Source of the DNA: Meandrina meandrites
Taxonomy: Eukaryota; Cnidaria; Anthozoa; Scleractinia; Meandrinidae
NCBI GenBank assembly: GCA_963693305.1
Contig: OY855904.1
Location: 32,266,242-32,330,241, forward strand
Direction: 5' to 3'
DNA length: 64,000 bases
Shown: piece by piece, positions 10,195-24,400 of the stretch
How positions within the stretch are numbered: position 1 is the first letter of the stretch
Layout of the letters: each line of letters starts with the position of its first letter
Notes under the pieces: model-generated
Told to the model about the DNA's origin: nothing
What the model saw: only the letters and a program-made list of their open reading frames with translations
The model's database searches: none
Translations under genes and position numbers: made by a program

Positions 10195-13100
10195 ATGGCG
10201 ACCTCCATGATCAATCTTGTTCATCGAGCGAATTTTTCACGTCTTCTGCGTCCAGCGGTGAGACTTGGGCAGTTTTATTCCACCTCAACAACACCAACGG
10301 TGGAAGACAAGCAAGACAAAGCTCTGGAAGTGATCGATGAGGACGGAAAAGTAAAGAATTTGAACTAAAAACAAAGCTACGAGGCCAACGTATTAATCTA
10401 TCGACTCACAGTGTTTTTAATACAAATCTTTTTAGGAGGTAATTGACAGCACAACAGGTGTGCCCGACTGGCTTGTCAAAGAACGAAAAGCTAGGATCTT
10501 TGTTCCCGCAAGAACAGCGATGCAGTCTGGTACGTTTAATACAAGAAATTGGCACTTAGAGTTTGATACGGCAGAACGCTGGGAAAATCCACTGATGGGA
10601 TGGGCTTCGAAGTAAGTTCTCATAACAAACAGCTAACACTTTTGGTACGAGTTGAGTAAGAGTGATGACTGTATGTGTTGCATATTTTTACAAAGCTGTG
10701 AAATTTGTTTTTAACAGTAATCTATAATGTCAATCGATTTAGTAAATATAATTACAAAAAAAAAAAACTTTCAGTTAATACACTCACTTGATATTATAAG
10801 CTTAAGGTGATTCCACTGAAAAAGAAGGAGTATTTAGAATTTTCTAAGACTTGGTCCAGTTCATAACTATGTTATGAGCGTTACAAAAATGCAATAAAAA
10901 ATGGGGGGCACCGTGCTCGTTTTCGTGCAACCTGGATGGCTATTATAGTAAACGTATGACCCACGAGGTTCATACTAGGAACAGGGTTTTCAATAAGAAT
11001 TGAAGTAGGCGGCAGAACTGTAGAAGTAGACGGCGAAGGGGTTACTCACGCCACAGGCGCGACCTTCTAGGGGGGCCCAGGGGCATGCTCCCCTGGGGAA
11101 CTTTTTAAATCTGAGTCTCAAAGGCTGCATTTCCTGCATTCTGGGGCAAGAATTAGGTCATTTTTGACAGAACCATACATGCTCTATTTCCTAGCTTTTT
11201 ATTCGACGGTTCTAATTATCTTGCAGACAAAATAGTCACCAAACGCAATTTTTAGTCGCCAGATTGCAAAATCAAATAGGGCCTTGAACATTCAAAAGTG
11301 TTTAAAATCATTTCTAGGAATTTAATCTAAAAAAGGACTGAATACATAACATATTGAAAAGGAAAAACAAAACAATCTTATCAGTAGGTTTAAAACAAAC
11401 ACAATATATAAGATTTTGTGGCCACTATCGAAGAAATCAACAAGAGACACAACCCATAGGCATACATGACGTGCTCAAGGGCTCAAAGCATTATAGGGCG
11501 ATTTCAAAAACGGTCAGCTTTCTGTGAGGTTTCCGACGTGATAGAATCTTTTACAGCAAAGGAAGTGGATGGATTGACTTCTTTTCTTATTTTGGATGTC
11601 TTAGAAGCAAAGATCTTTCGATATAACTTTCTGGAGGGGCACAATGTCTGAGAAAATGCCCGTTATTCATCGTCAACACACAGAAATGTAGTCGCCATTT
11701 TGGGGACGAAAGCAGAATTTTTATGAAATGTTAGTCGCATTGGCGACCGTATTGGTCTAAATTTCAAGCCAACCAAGAATTATGGCAAGTTTCTTTTGCG
11801 TTAAACGAATTAAATGTTGGCCGATCCGCTGTTCATGTTGTGGCAAATTATTTATCATGCTAATTGTTAAAATTCGAGTAAGTTGTTAATCAAAGTAGGC
11901 GGCGAAAACGTGTGGAGTAGCCGGCGAGTTTCGCCGGCTGCCGGCCCTTATTGAAAACCCTGTAGGAACGCTCATAATCCGAAAAGGGAACTATCATTTC
12001 TAGACAAAATCATTTCTTGCGCTAAAATATCGAAGCAGTTCAACGAAATAGACTTTAATCTTACATAATAAACCATTTTAATTAAACTGGAATTAAAATT
12101 ATGAAAGAAATTAAAGATTCTGCTGCGTGCGTGCGTAAGCAGCACTACCTCAAAACGTACTTTTTAAAGCATTGAAATAGAAATATCTCAAAGTAGAGTA
12201 TTTAACTTTTCTTTAAATTGCGATATATTGTTGTCAACCGGATGTCTTTTAAATTTATGCATTAAAAAATGGGGGTCACCGTGCTCGTTTAGAAGAAAAT
12301 GACCATTTATTTCTCTTCTGAGCTTAACCTAAAAGAAAAGCCGTAATGTTGTGTGTGCGCGCGCGCTCGTGCACGCGCTAAATGACGCGAAAACTCATGC
12401 GCAGCAAGGATGCGCAATGCAATTCAGTGGAATCACCTTAATAACAATTATTTGATGTAAAATAATATATATGTTGCAGTTAATTTTTTTCTTCAGTTAA
12501 TTTTTATTTTTCCTTTGTTTTTGGGTATGGTAATGTACATGTATGATGATGAGTTTAAAACAAAGGAAAAATAAAAATTTACTGAAGAAAAAAATTAACT
12601 GCAACATATACATGCAATATCGTTTTTGTGTAATTTCAAGAAGTACAGTTCATAATATAGTATCGTCTCCCTTTTCATTACAGTGCAGATCCCTTGTCAA
12701 ACTTGTGTCTCACCTTTCCCTCAAAAGAGGCTGCTGTCAGCTATGCGGAGAAACATGGTAATTACACATGGGCCTGTCTTCTTTTTAGGAAAAAACCTAT
12801 AGTTTACATGTATGGCTGTGTTTTAATAACTGCAACCTGTATTAAGGAACAGCACTAGGGAAGCTGTTTATGAATCAGCACGCGTGCAAAGATATTTAAA
12901 ATAATTCCAGTAATTAGGTGATTTTCCTTTCTTTTCCCTGCCCTTTTTTGAACATTGAGGATAGAGGTCATAATTCTTAGTGCTGGCCAAAAGGATAGCT
13001 TTTTCTCTGGGGACATTTTACATTGTAGTGCACAGTGCCATTCCAATGGCATTGTCAACTAATAAGTTGTGCTTTTGAAAATAGAGCATGGCTTGTTTAG

Positions 13101-14181
13101 TGTCCTGTGATACTGTGCTTCAAAGTGAGGGTTCTAGTGAATAGAGCCATGCCAGTGCTGTCATTATGTTTTTGAGCAGCTGTTACATCTTAGGTATCAC
13201 CCGTAGCAGTGCAATACGTATGCAAGTTTAATGTAGAATGCAACACCAATAGGCATCTTCACCTGTAACAGTCGTGTGAGCTCAGCCGTAACAGGTGTTA
13301 CGGGTTACGGCCCTTAATGACAGCTCTGCATGCTGCATGCAAAAGAAAATTGAGAAGTTGTTGTTGTCACATGATAGCTAGTCTTCGTCACATGATTGTT
13401 CCCCTGCCCATCTGCCCATCTGTCTGTGTGTCCCCAAATCTGTGCATGCATGCGTGAGCTGAACATGTACCTACCAACGAAATGGCATCCACTCAGCCCA
13501 CCATTGAAATTTTCAGGAATTTTCATCTGACTTTCTTTTTATATCTAGAAAAGAGGCCTTTCTGAAAATCAAAGAAGTGGCCTGAAAGAATACTCGACTG
13601 TGGAAAAAGTAGACAGTTTAAAAATGACAAACCACTCTTTCAAGTTCTACATGTTCTTTATGTAGCTCTTTGATTCTCAAGACAGATGCTAAAATTACTT
13701 ATTTGCTGGTATTGCTGTAAATAAGGTGTATGCAGTATTATTGTAATGCATGTACATTAGAACCCTGATAAAACAAAGAGCTTAGAGACTTGGAAAAATT
13801 ATTGTGTCCATTGTGATGGGGGTTCCTTACATATTTATATACCTGTATGTGGGTTTTGGCTGAAGAACATTGTTGATCTTTATACTGCAGACCAACACTA
13901 CAAAGGGTTTCATTGTACTGGGACTCCACTGCAATAAACTTGGTAGATTTGAAAGGCAATTCATCATTTCATTTTTACTTGTAAATGTACAGCTTCAAGG
14001 ATGCACTGCAGAAATAAACTGCATGTACGTCTACCAGTAATGTATATTTTCAATTTCTTTTTTTTTCTGAATTCTAGGTTGGAACTATGAAATAGATGAA
14101 AAACACGAAGTTAAGATGAAAGCAAAATCTTATGGAGCAAACTTTTCTTGGAACAAGAAGACAAGAGTTTCAACTAAATAA
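10195..14181 (+). CDS. NDUFS4: NADH dehydrogenase iron-sulfur protein 4, mitochondrial
   Basis: This is the 18-kDa accessory subunit of respiratory complex I (NDUFS4/AQDQ family), located at the matrix-arm N-module in mitochondria. Exons: 10195-10350, 10436-10611, 12684-12757 and 14078-14181; all junctions are GT/AG and keep frame. The product is 169 residues, close to the human 175. The start [15 protein letters not shown] opens an Arg/Ser-rich mitochondrial targeting peptide; an upstream in-frame ATG at 10027 is less likely. Family signatures are [33 protein letters not shown] (exon 2), [17 protein letters not shown] (exon 3) and [18 protein letters not shown] at the C-terminus, which keeps the conserved RVSTK end. 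The base context CAAAGATGGCGACC at the start resembles the YY1/TISU start element frequent in mitochondrial genes. Introns 2 and 3 are 2.1 and 1.3 kb; intron 2 carries nested transposons. Confidence 0.97.
10802..12441. mobile_element. TTAA-flanked TIR element in NDUFS4 intron 2
   Basis: The left end TTAAGGTGATTCCACTGAA (10802-10820) is the exact complement of 12423-12441. With TTAA at both ends and no transposase, this fits a piggyBac-type non-autonomous element, though TTAA is also used by other superfamilies. Two direct copies of an AAAAAATGGGGGTCACCG-like motif occur near 10898 and 12265. Another element is nested at 10982-11962. The whole unit sits in the intron without touching splice sites. 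Confidence 0.8.
10982..11962. mobile_element. Nested TIR element with TAGGAA target duplication
   Basis: The ends CAGGGTTTTCAATAAG (10982-10997) and its exact complement (11947-11962) are flanked by TAGGAA at 10976-10981 and 11963-11968. The CAGGG start resembles hAT-type ends, but those normally give 8-bp duplications and only six bases agree here. No transposase frame is seen. The insertion lies inside the older TTAA element. Confidence 0.8.
12469..12610. repeat. Long near-perfect hairpin in NDUFS4 intron 2
   Basis: About 52 bases at 12469-12520 are complementary, with one mismatch that I can see, to 12557-12608, separated by a loop of about 36 bases. It starts 28 bp after the end of the TTAA element. 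It is AT-rich, and the transcript would fold into one long stem. It may be a small MITE. Confidence 0.8.
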
Positions 14182-14303
14182 CAAATTACAAAAAGAGCAT
14201 TGTTTTAAAACAGTGAAGGGAAAATTTTTCTTTTGTAAAAACATCAAAAATGAGATCAGTTATGAAACAGTGATCTGTAACTGTGTTGGATGACAGTGTT
14301 GTA

Positions 14304-14309
14304 AATAAA
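14304..14309 (+). terminator. NDUFS4: AATAAA poly(A) signal of NDUFS4
   Basis: AATAAA 123 bases after the stop codon, followed by a GT-rich stretch. This is the expected place for the 3' end of the transcript. Confidence 0.7.
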
Positions 14310-14329
14310 CTTTGTGAGACTGAGTGATA

Positions 14330-17300
14330 TGTACTAGATTCCTTGATCTTGAAGAGAATTATTTCCGTTATTAAAAACTAGCCATGGTATATTGCATGAT
14401 TCCTGAGTTTTGATTGGTTTGCACGCTGTGGTATCTGAGCTCATATACCATGGACCACAAGTATGGTAGTTGTACATGTCAGCGAGAACAGCCAGGAGCT
14501 CCTGAAAATATTATATTTGCAATTCTTTGGGTGTTTGTAATAAAACAATTATTCCACTTGTATTTGTTGGAAATGAAATATTTGACCTACCCTCTCATAT
14601 CATTGTTAATGGCTTTGGGTTGGACCTTAAGAACTCAATTTAATATATGAAAATAATTATTGCATGTATAACATCCTGGGAAACAGTCTGCACTTATCTT
14701 GGGAAGGGGGGGGGGGGGGGGGGGGTGGTGGGGGCAAGTTGCTATAAAGGCGGTATTTTGTGGCAAGTGATTTTGGAGCAAAATGTAAATCATGGTAAGT
14801 GATGGATATTATTTGGGGGGACACCTGGTTTGAATAAATATTGGTGATGTGTGCGTAACTCGTACTACTCCCAAACTGTGTGTGAATTTAGAGACACTAA
14901 AACTTGGAGGAAAATGGTTGAATTCTGATTTTTAATTTACAAATCAGAAATAACATTATAACCTGACATAATTATTTGATTACTGTTTACATGAAAAAAG
15001 TAAAACAAAACAAATTGAAATGCTACTAAAGAAAGTCAGTAAATATTGGTTTTTATTATGCCATAACTTTAATAATACCGCATTTTTCACAGCATTGTAC
15101 ATGTATTATGTATGTGGGCATTCTTATCTTTCAACTCAATATCCCATTTGAGTTTTATGGTGTTTCCTGTGTTCAGGTCTGGTAACTTGTCTAATCTTCT
15201 CGAGATTTGACTTGAAGTTTTCTTTCTACTGATACACAGAAGACATCACAGAAGTGAGTGAGAGGTCTTGCCACTTCACACATCAAATTTGATCGAGAAT
15301 ATTATTGAGTACTTTCACACGGTCGGCAATGAACTCAGTCAAATCTATTCATTATATGGACCCCAGAGGGAACAATAATTCATCTAGTAACTTTAAACTG
15401 GTTTTTGAAGAGTTAAGAAGAGGTGCAGTATCACAAATGTAAGTTTGTGAGAGGTCCAGTTCTGTCAAAATTCTATAATAATTATATTAAAAACGGTAAC
15501 TGTTTAGACCTTGGGGTGGAGTCTCCCCATAGAAAAAAATACAATGTCAAACCATTTGGAAGTAGACTTGAGAATAAAATGTAGCAGTGGAGACAAGCCA
15601 CACTGTAAATCTGAGAGGAAAAAGGGATCCTGCTTACAGTGCATATGTATGCACTGGAATGCCTTTATTCAAATGACATGGATGCAGAATGTTTTTACAG
15701 TCAAACCTCTCCTTACAGGTGTACTAATATATAACTATGGATAGGTCATTGTTCCCTGCAGATAAGCTTGACCCCTAATAGAAACACCACTAGCCCCTTT
15801 TAGACCTAAGTGAAAGATTTTTGACTTTCCTCACACTCCAATTTTTATACCCTTTTATATAATACTAGGCACCTCTTTTGTGAGAAGCACCCCTGTATAG
15901 CCCATTATAGGGAGTATCCCTCCCCCCCACCCCACAGCAGATGATGCTCATACAACATTTTACAAAGACGTTTAGATGTACCCCCTACTAGAGAATAGAG
16001 TCACTATTTATAGAATCAAGTTAACAATAGACAAAGGGGAAAAATACCTTGGAATTTTAATTGTTCATGATGACTCTTACTTGAGTGCACAATTTAAAGA
16101 AACACTTAAATTGCCATTGTTAAAGTACACGTATATTTATTATAATTGTACTGCGCATAACAAAACAGTACACTCAACGATTACCAACAAAACAGCGACT
16201 CGCACTCAAACATCACATCTTCTAGCTTATGCAACTATATTTTTTTGCTCGCCCATCCACTTGACTGACCCTAGGAAGAGAGAGAGAGGCTTCTCTCAGT
16301 CTGCATTATAATTATGTTAGCACAACCTAGTAACCGCACACCTATTAGGAAAACTTGAAATCTGATTGGCTACACAAGGGCAGTCTGATAATTTCAGGAC
16401 CGCCCTGGGAGCGTGCACAAGTAAAACTGTTGAAATCACAAACCAAAACTCGAAAGGCAAAGAAGCTACATTCACTGAACGTTTTGTGAAATAGACTGGT
16501 CTCTGGGTTGAGCTAAAATGATAAGAATTATTATGAGCCTTGTGCTATAGACTGTAGAGGCTCCATTTTGTTGTCCTTCATTACAGACTGTAAGTACCTA
16601 AGTGAATGAATGCTGTTAGTCAAGGAAAAACTAGACAATTTAATGATCTGAGTCATAAGTTAGGCAGCCCTGACTGACCTATAAGAAATTCTAGTGACTG
16701 GCAGACTGCACTCCCACAATATAAAAATCCCTGAATTTTATTAAAAAATTAATAACTTTGAAGTTTTTTTGAACGGATTTGAGCTGTTATGTTGACAGTC
16801 CCAAGGAGTTGACATACGCTGTAATACTTGCAAGCGAGCTTTCCAAATAATATTATTTAACAAGGAACATACATGTAGGGTATGAACCATGTGCAATAAT
16901 AAACCTGAAATGGTTACTAATACCTAAAGTGTCGTGAACCTACTAACGATAATTTTGCAAAACAGTAAAGACCCCAGAAAGTAGAGATAAGATTTCGTGG
17001 TGGTTAGAAAATCCTGAAAGTAACAACCATCTTATACTGAATTTACTCAATTAAGTACCTCCTCTATTCAAGCGCCACACCCGATTAAGCCCTGCATAAT
17101 ATTATAAATTATATTAAAGAGCACTGCCCTTGACTAAGTGCCATATTCATTCACATCAATGTAGCACTTAATCGGAGCATCATCAGACTAAATTGGTTGA
17201 GGAGTCAAACTAGAAAAGCAAGTATGGTACACCTTAATCTAAACCAGCCTCAAAAATTGATTATCCTAGATTTCAATGTTTTTCAGTTCAAAGTTGTAGT

Positions 17301-18452
17301 TATATTTCATTGCTCTCTTGACTTGTTATCATTTACAAATTAATGCAATGTTATCTTAAAGAACGCCGTTTTCAAATACACGTAAGTGCTGCCCCCAAGT
17401 AAGGGGAGCAACCAAAACAAAAAAACTTAAAGAGCTGGGGCACTCAATTGAGTAAATATGGTAGTTTGGACCCTCCAAAAGCAGCAACCTGCAATGCAAC
17501 TTGACTTTTTCAAAGGAACAATCATTATTTTATGGAACTAACAGATGTACAGTTGAATTCCAACAACTCGAACCCTCAATAACTTGAACCTTTCTCAATT
17601 CCCCTCCAGGTCATTGTCTTCTAATTTTACCCTTGATAACTCACACAAATCTTTTTCAAATCTCCTTAAAGGTTTGGGTTATCGAGATTCAACTTTACAT
17701 ACATGTACAACAGGCTGTATTAAAATAATGATATAAATTATTTGTTTTATGTGGATGACAGTACTTTCCAGAGGTAATACATGTCTGTACATGTATTACA
17801 GACATAATAATATTATAAAATTCTTTTCAAAGAGATTTTGTCCTTTCATTTTAATAAAACAAACATGCAGCGACCCCCTGAAAGTCGTGACCCTATTAAA
17901 GTAGCAGTGGGGTAAGGTCACGACTAAAAAGTAATAGGGTCGTTACTTTTTAAACTTTACTGTAATTGAATATTAATGAACTAAGTTAATTATTGACTGC
18001 TCGTAAACACTAAAATTATAATTAATAATAATACTAAACGTGCTTGTTGACCACAGCACTAGTATGTACTCCTGAGTAGTATTTCTACATACATGTATGT
18101 AGTATTACAAATTCTCCTTATAATATTAGTAATACAATAATAATAGTACATGTACAGGTACATGCATGTAGCATCAAGTGACTCATACTATACTCTGACA
18201 GTCATTGTTCACACATATTATTAATTTTCACATCAAGATGTCTTACTGCGACACAATTTTATATACTTCTCTTTGCATTAATTTTTACATGTACGACCAA
18301 GTTGAAGGCATCTCAGATATTCAACTCACAGATTTACCCTGCTTTTACTACATCTAAAACGTTTGTTGCATTAACTAATATAGTTGACATCTTAATGAAT
18401 AAATCCCATCGCCATTGAAAACCTAACAATATTAATATTACCATCATCGAAA
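14330..18452. other. Intergenic region between NDUFS4 and endophilin, no gene seen
   Basis: Convergent spacer of about 4 kb. It is AT-rich and CpG-poor, with a G-run at 14706-14734 and many TACATGTA palindromes. Short frames here carry no recognisable domain. The 3' UTR of the endophilin gene must lie in its right-hand part; I could not fix a poly(A) signal. Confidence 0.5.
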
Positions 18453-21400
18453 TTAAGCCTTTTCTACATAATTAGTAGGGAACATTCCAGTTTTGCCTTT
18501 GCAAGAGCCAGACAGCCAATTCTCGTCTATTTGTTCTTCAACTTGGATTATATCCCCTTCATTAAAATCAAGTTCTTGATCATTCTCTGAAAAAACAAAA
18601 CAAAACAAAACAAAAAACAGATCAGACAACCAGATGTCAGTATGGGGGGGGGGGGGGGGGGGGGGGAGAGGGGGGATTCTCTGTACACATCATTCTTTGT
18701 GTGTATGTGCACAGGAAGAGTAGGAAATGACCATATAGAAAAGTTCTGGAGAGCAGGTATTTTTTTAGTACGCATGAATATTTTCCCCTTCTTTTGCTGT
18801 GCAGTTTTTTTTTCTTTTGATGACTGGAAAATAGGGTCAATGCATGAATTTTTCTCCTCTTTTTGCTGTGATTTTGTTTGGAAATGTTCACTTGCATAAT
18901 TTTTTTTTGTATTGGCCCACACCCCATAACTTTTCTAATTATCTATCCCTTATTACCAATGTTAAATGAGTATACTTATTATCAGTAATAAGTATACAAT
19001 CATGTTAAACATGCTGTCGCAGTGTGCACAACTTTTTTTTTCAAGCTTGTCTTTTGCAATCTGTCTCAATCTCTCTCAGTTGTACCCACCCTAAGCTTGT
19101 TTATTTTCCATTATGTATTTTTTTTTTCGCGACTGTACAAATAAATTAAACTATTTTCATCTAGGGTTTCCTTCAATTTGAAAGAAATTTTGCACAGCAA
19201 AAAAATGACCTTAAACACTGTGGCACAGTACCTTTACCTTAACAGGTAGTTTGTGGGGCCAAAGTAACGAATCAAAACATAAAATCAATAGCGTTTGCCT
19301 CTGTTTCTTTGTTTTTGTGCAGCAGTCTAACATCAGTTGAATAATAAATCTCTAATTAGACAGTAAGCGGCTGTTTAGTATCACTTATTACTTGTTGTTT
19401 GTGTTTTGATTCACCCTGCAAGCTCCAACTCATAAAATATGGTTTGAGCTTATTTTATGTTGGGCTTAATTTTTTCAAACCAGTTTGATTTTTTATTTCC
19501 CCTTGTTTCAGATTAATGAATATCAGACAAAGAAAACTAAAAATCAAACTAGTCTGAAAATTTTTTTAACCAAGTATCAATTTAAACCACATCATAATAA
19601 AATGATACTTGCACTAAAACTGTCTTATCAACTGTTAATGGGTTTTAAGAGCTTTCTTTGCATAGCTCTACAACAACAGGGTTTTCTTTTTCTGCAGCAG
19701 GCAATTTTTGCCACCTGTGAGTGTTTCCTTCGCCGGCAAAACAATCTTTGGATTTTTGAACAATTTAGTTTATGTTGATTTCACAGCCTGTTTGCAGTTC
19801 TTCTACACCAAATTTATTTGAAAAGGAAACTCCTGCAACATTACTATGCTATTCATAAATTACAACTTACTAGTAGTTTTTGTGGTTGTATTCTATTGTA
19901 TTCTATTAAGAATTAATAATGCTTTACCTGACTCAAAGTCATACAGTGCTTTAAAGGGGCCACTGTAGTAGGAGCCATTTGATGCTGGGGGTGGGGCTGA
20001 TGGAGCAACCTCAGGGGTGGGTGACAAGCTGTATGCTGACCTGGATTCTTCTTCATCACTATCAGAGTCGTGATGGTTCTTTACGGTTCGGCGTTCAGTG
20101 CGTGGACGACTAGAAGCTTCTGAGACCCTGTTAAATAAAGTTATTACAAAGGTTTTTGAAGACATAATTATGGGTAGTAACTTATTAATATTATTTACAA
20201 TAGACATCTACAGCTGCATGAACCACGACAGGTACCGTACATGTTAAAAACATTTGTACTGCTTGCACAAGAATGAAGAAACTTATAACAAATAAAATGG
20301 CCTGGTCATTATAATTGCATACGTAGTTTCTCTACATGTATTACATGTAATATGCTGCCATTATAGTTACCAGTTAAGTACATGTAGTTACTGTTTATAG
20401 TGTACATGATAATATCAAACGTTCTTTGTCTATTATTCAATGAAAGTCTGGTGTACATTGCTGGCATGAAGCTCCATCAGACTGAAGAATCATAAGTCTG
20501 TTTCAACTTGTTTTTCTAAACTGAAACAGTGGAGTGACAAAATAAAGAAAAAAGATTACTAGGTAAAGATTTCAAGTACATGTAGCTTGCCACTGCTCAC
20601 TGATTTTAAACTTAAGAGTTCGCGTGATATTGAAACGTACAGTAAACCTTGTTTGGGAGTTTTCCCTTTTCTTCATGTTGCCATTTATTTTTTGCTAGTT
20701 CACCTACTTGTTATTCAAAGTGGCAACAAGACTCTCCATTACATCAGAGCAGTGTTTATGGTAGTCAAAAATGGCTTCTGCCAGGGTAGCTAGCTGGCTG
20801 ACTTGTTCCACCTAGTATTGACAAATAATACATCCATTAAGTTTTATTTCATCTTACACCAAAACTAAAATAAAATCATGAACATAATAATGTGATCAAT
20901 GATTAAAATTAAAACAAACCTTGACTTATAAAACATACAGTAAGTACAACAAAGATAAGTACATGTAGTACGTTGTAAAAAGGCCAATGACCTTACAACA
21001 GTTACATGTATTATACAATTATCGATATTTCCCTGGTGTACATGTATGGTTATAATTTATATAATAATGAATACATACATGTGTATTTAACAAAAAAAAA
21101 TACCAGATTTTCTTGAGGCAATATTCAACAACACAACATACATGTACATGTATATCACTACAAACAGTACATGCATTTCCAGGTTAGTACAAAAACATTT
21201 CATCAGATGAACATTACTACCAGAGAGAGAGACCAGTCAATTAACTTACATCAGCAGTCTCAATAAGATTTAACATGCTGTTATAACAGATCTCTTTTGA
21301 TTCTTCAAATTTCTCCTCTGCAGCTCTGATCTCCTCTTCTGGAACTAAAAAAATAACAAACGAAAAGTAAATGAATTACATTGGGTCAAAAATATAAAAT

Positions 21401-24400
21401 TGCACATTAATTATAAGATTCAATAATAATTACATGTACTTAGCATGCATGCTAAATAGTATCGCTGGTCAAAAGTAAATAAATACTTATTAAACAGACA
21501 TGAAAAATGGTTTGACTGGGAGAAAGAAAACAGAACAGATTGAAATAGATAAATATTATTTGCATTTACTTTGGAAGCCACTACTCAGTAGAGACACCAT
21601 TTGGAACTATTCAAACTTTCTCTTATTGGATGGCAAATACACTGTACCACTTAATACGGTATATGTACAATGTATCTCCCAACAATTATAGGTGAAGTAA
21701 ATTGAAGTAATCCCAGGTTTTGCTCTTCATGTTTACTTGTAATCCTTTCAACTCTGGAATAATACCTTTGTGCCCCTTCCTCTTCTTGCAGTCAAAATCA
21801 AGCCGTCTTCCCTGCAGTTTCTTTCTGTGGTGCTAAAAAGAACAAGGGAAATTTGTTTTCAGTTAATTTTACGGAAGTGATTTTTTTCAACAACAGGTAA
21901 ATAAAAATGACAGTTATATAACCACTAACCTTTTCACTGCAAATGCTTAGATCAAGAAAACGTGTTTTTTACCCTTGAACTAAATTTTTGGTACTGCGAT
22001 GCTTACATGTATTTTCCCTAAAAATGTCAACTTTGGCACTGAAAGGGTTAATCCATACACAGGGCTGCAAATAATTATATTTTCTTGAAAGGACTTAATA
22101 TGACCAGCTAAGTCATCATTTTGGTCGAACAAAAGAACAATTTTAGTTGGACATTTCTTTATGTTGAACATTTACCCCTGTACTAAAAACTGAAATTGGT
22201 ACATGTATGTTGTAGGTCATATTGGTTATCAGGTTACAAATCTGTTTCACCCTGAAGATAAAAACTTACCATGATTTCCTTGATATCCCTGCCTCTGAGC
22301 TGATCAAGAGGGTCCAGGAAATTCTGTTTGACAGTACTGTCAAGTGCTTCTTTAATTTCAGCTAGATTTGAGAATGCCTCACCAGCATCCTGTAGGGCTT
22401 GGCCTAGGAGCAGCAAAGCAAATTGTACATAAACAATGAATGCCAAGAAACTAAAGTTGCGCAAAGTCTCTATGGTTCTTCATGATAAAAGATTTCAATG
22501 TACACAAATTAAATGGGGCTAAATGTAATTTAGGCAAGGTTAAACTCGAGACAATACTTAGGGGTGGGCCGATAGTATTTGCAGGGCCTCTGCGTAATTT
22601 AGAGCTCTCATGCAAACGTCAAGCGTTTGCTTGCATGGCTTTAACCTGCTTGATCGCTTTTGCTCCCAGCCCCTCCCTCCCCTAGGTAAGTATCGGTAAT
22701 TGCTCACTTACCCACTCTCCACTGATTTCTATCAGTGTGACAAGTCTTGGTGGTGGTGGCCGCTCAGAGGGTTGTCATGGTTACCTCTTGCTCTTGCTGC
22801 ACCCCCCCCCCCCCCCACACCCACTAAGCCTTTTAGGCACCATCATCACAATCATCTATTGGTGATGAGTTTAAAGTAGCCTACAATGGAAAAGGGCCTG
22901 CATACTGGGTTCCCTGTGTATCAAGTTACTTTGATAATGAGAAGTCTCTTGGTGGGTGCTGTACAATTTTCATTGTATCACTGTATTATAGCTTACCAAA
23001 CAGTGACTCTTCTCCAAGGTCTTGGCCTCCTTTCTGCATGGTTTCTCCTAGCAGTCCTTCTGGTTGAGGGTACCTTGACACTTTGGCCTCACCTCGTACT
23101 TTATGGACAGTTGACTGCATTGTTAGTTTAGCCCTGGCAGCTTTAAATTAAAACAACATTTCAGGCATCACTGCCATAATTCCGAATACACTGTATTCTG
23201 AATTATGGTATTACTAGTGGAAGATCTTCTTGCAACCACTCGTGGCGCATGTACTGTCTTATGACTAGCTCTCATTAAAACCTGATTTGATTTATCACTC
23301 AGATTAACTGTAATTGAATAATGTAATAAATGTAATTGTAATTGAGTGACATACACATTATTCTAAATAAAAATGAAGTGATTTAAAAAATGGCACAGAT
23401 GCAATGCATTGAGCAAAACAGCTACAGTACAATTACTAGATGTCCGATTGACTACAAGTTGGGTCTTCCTAAGCTGTTAAAATTTACATGTAAATACCTG
23501 GATTGGGCTGAAGGTATTCCTTTGTTTTGGTACTGACATGTTCAACAAGATTTGCAGTAACATCAGTTTTCTGCACAAAAAGGAAATCAATACAGTTCAC
23601 TGTCAAGAATACAGTAGTTTAGCTGAAACGAGTATTTGTATACAACATCTGATCTTGGTATTAGAAATAATTCAATTGTTAGATAGAGTTCTTTTTTTTC
23701 CCAACGTACAGCACACATTCTCATTGGCTACTACAAGGTCATGTGACATCTAACAATAAAGGCTGTTTCTTGCCGAACGTCTCTGAGCAGACAACATTGC
23801 AAAATACACATGATGACATCACTATTAGAGGTTAACAGTGCATAAATTGTTACCTGTGGATGTTGACCGACAACTACATTTCACAAAAACATAACTTTAA
23901 CTTAACGTCTTTGTTTTGCTGTATACAGGACATGTAGCAAAACACATACAGTATTTATGACTTATCCCTAAGGAAACCAATTTTAACTGATTCAAGAGAA
24001 ATTTCATTTCCCTTGAATTTTGATGTCTCTCTCGGCTCCATCTCAGGAAACATTGATATCTCAGGAAAAAATATATAAACCCTTCTCTTGAGACCAGTCA
24101 TGAAGTGTTGAATAATATGGTAAACACAAGACAGGTAGTATGAGCTGTCTTGTCTTCTTGCGAATATTAGACTTTAATCAGTTAAAATTATTGTCGGAAG
24201 GCCAAAATCAGACAACAGCTAAGGACAAGAGTAACATTATTTTTATTGGATTACATGTATATTGCACATGTTGGAAAAGAAGTTAATGGGCAAGCTTCTC
24301 AATATATTTAAAGTGACTAATTATTTACCTAGAGTCTATCTGTCTGATGTTTTTCGTTTCTTTTTCTTCATTAATACATGTAGTATGAAAAAAGTAAGCA

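Noticed and set aside
18548..18927. Frames over the G-run near 18650 on both strands
   Set aside because: They lie in intron 9 of endophilin-A and owe their length to homopolymers; only 18453-18586 of this area is exon.
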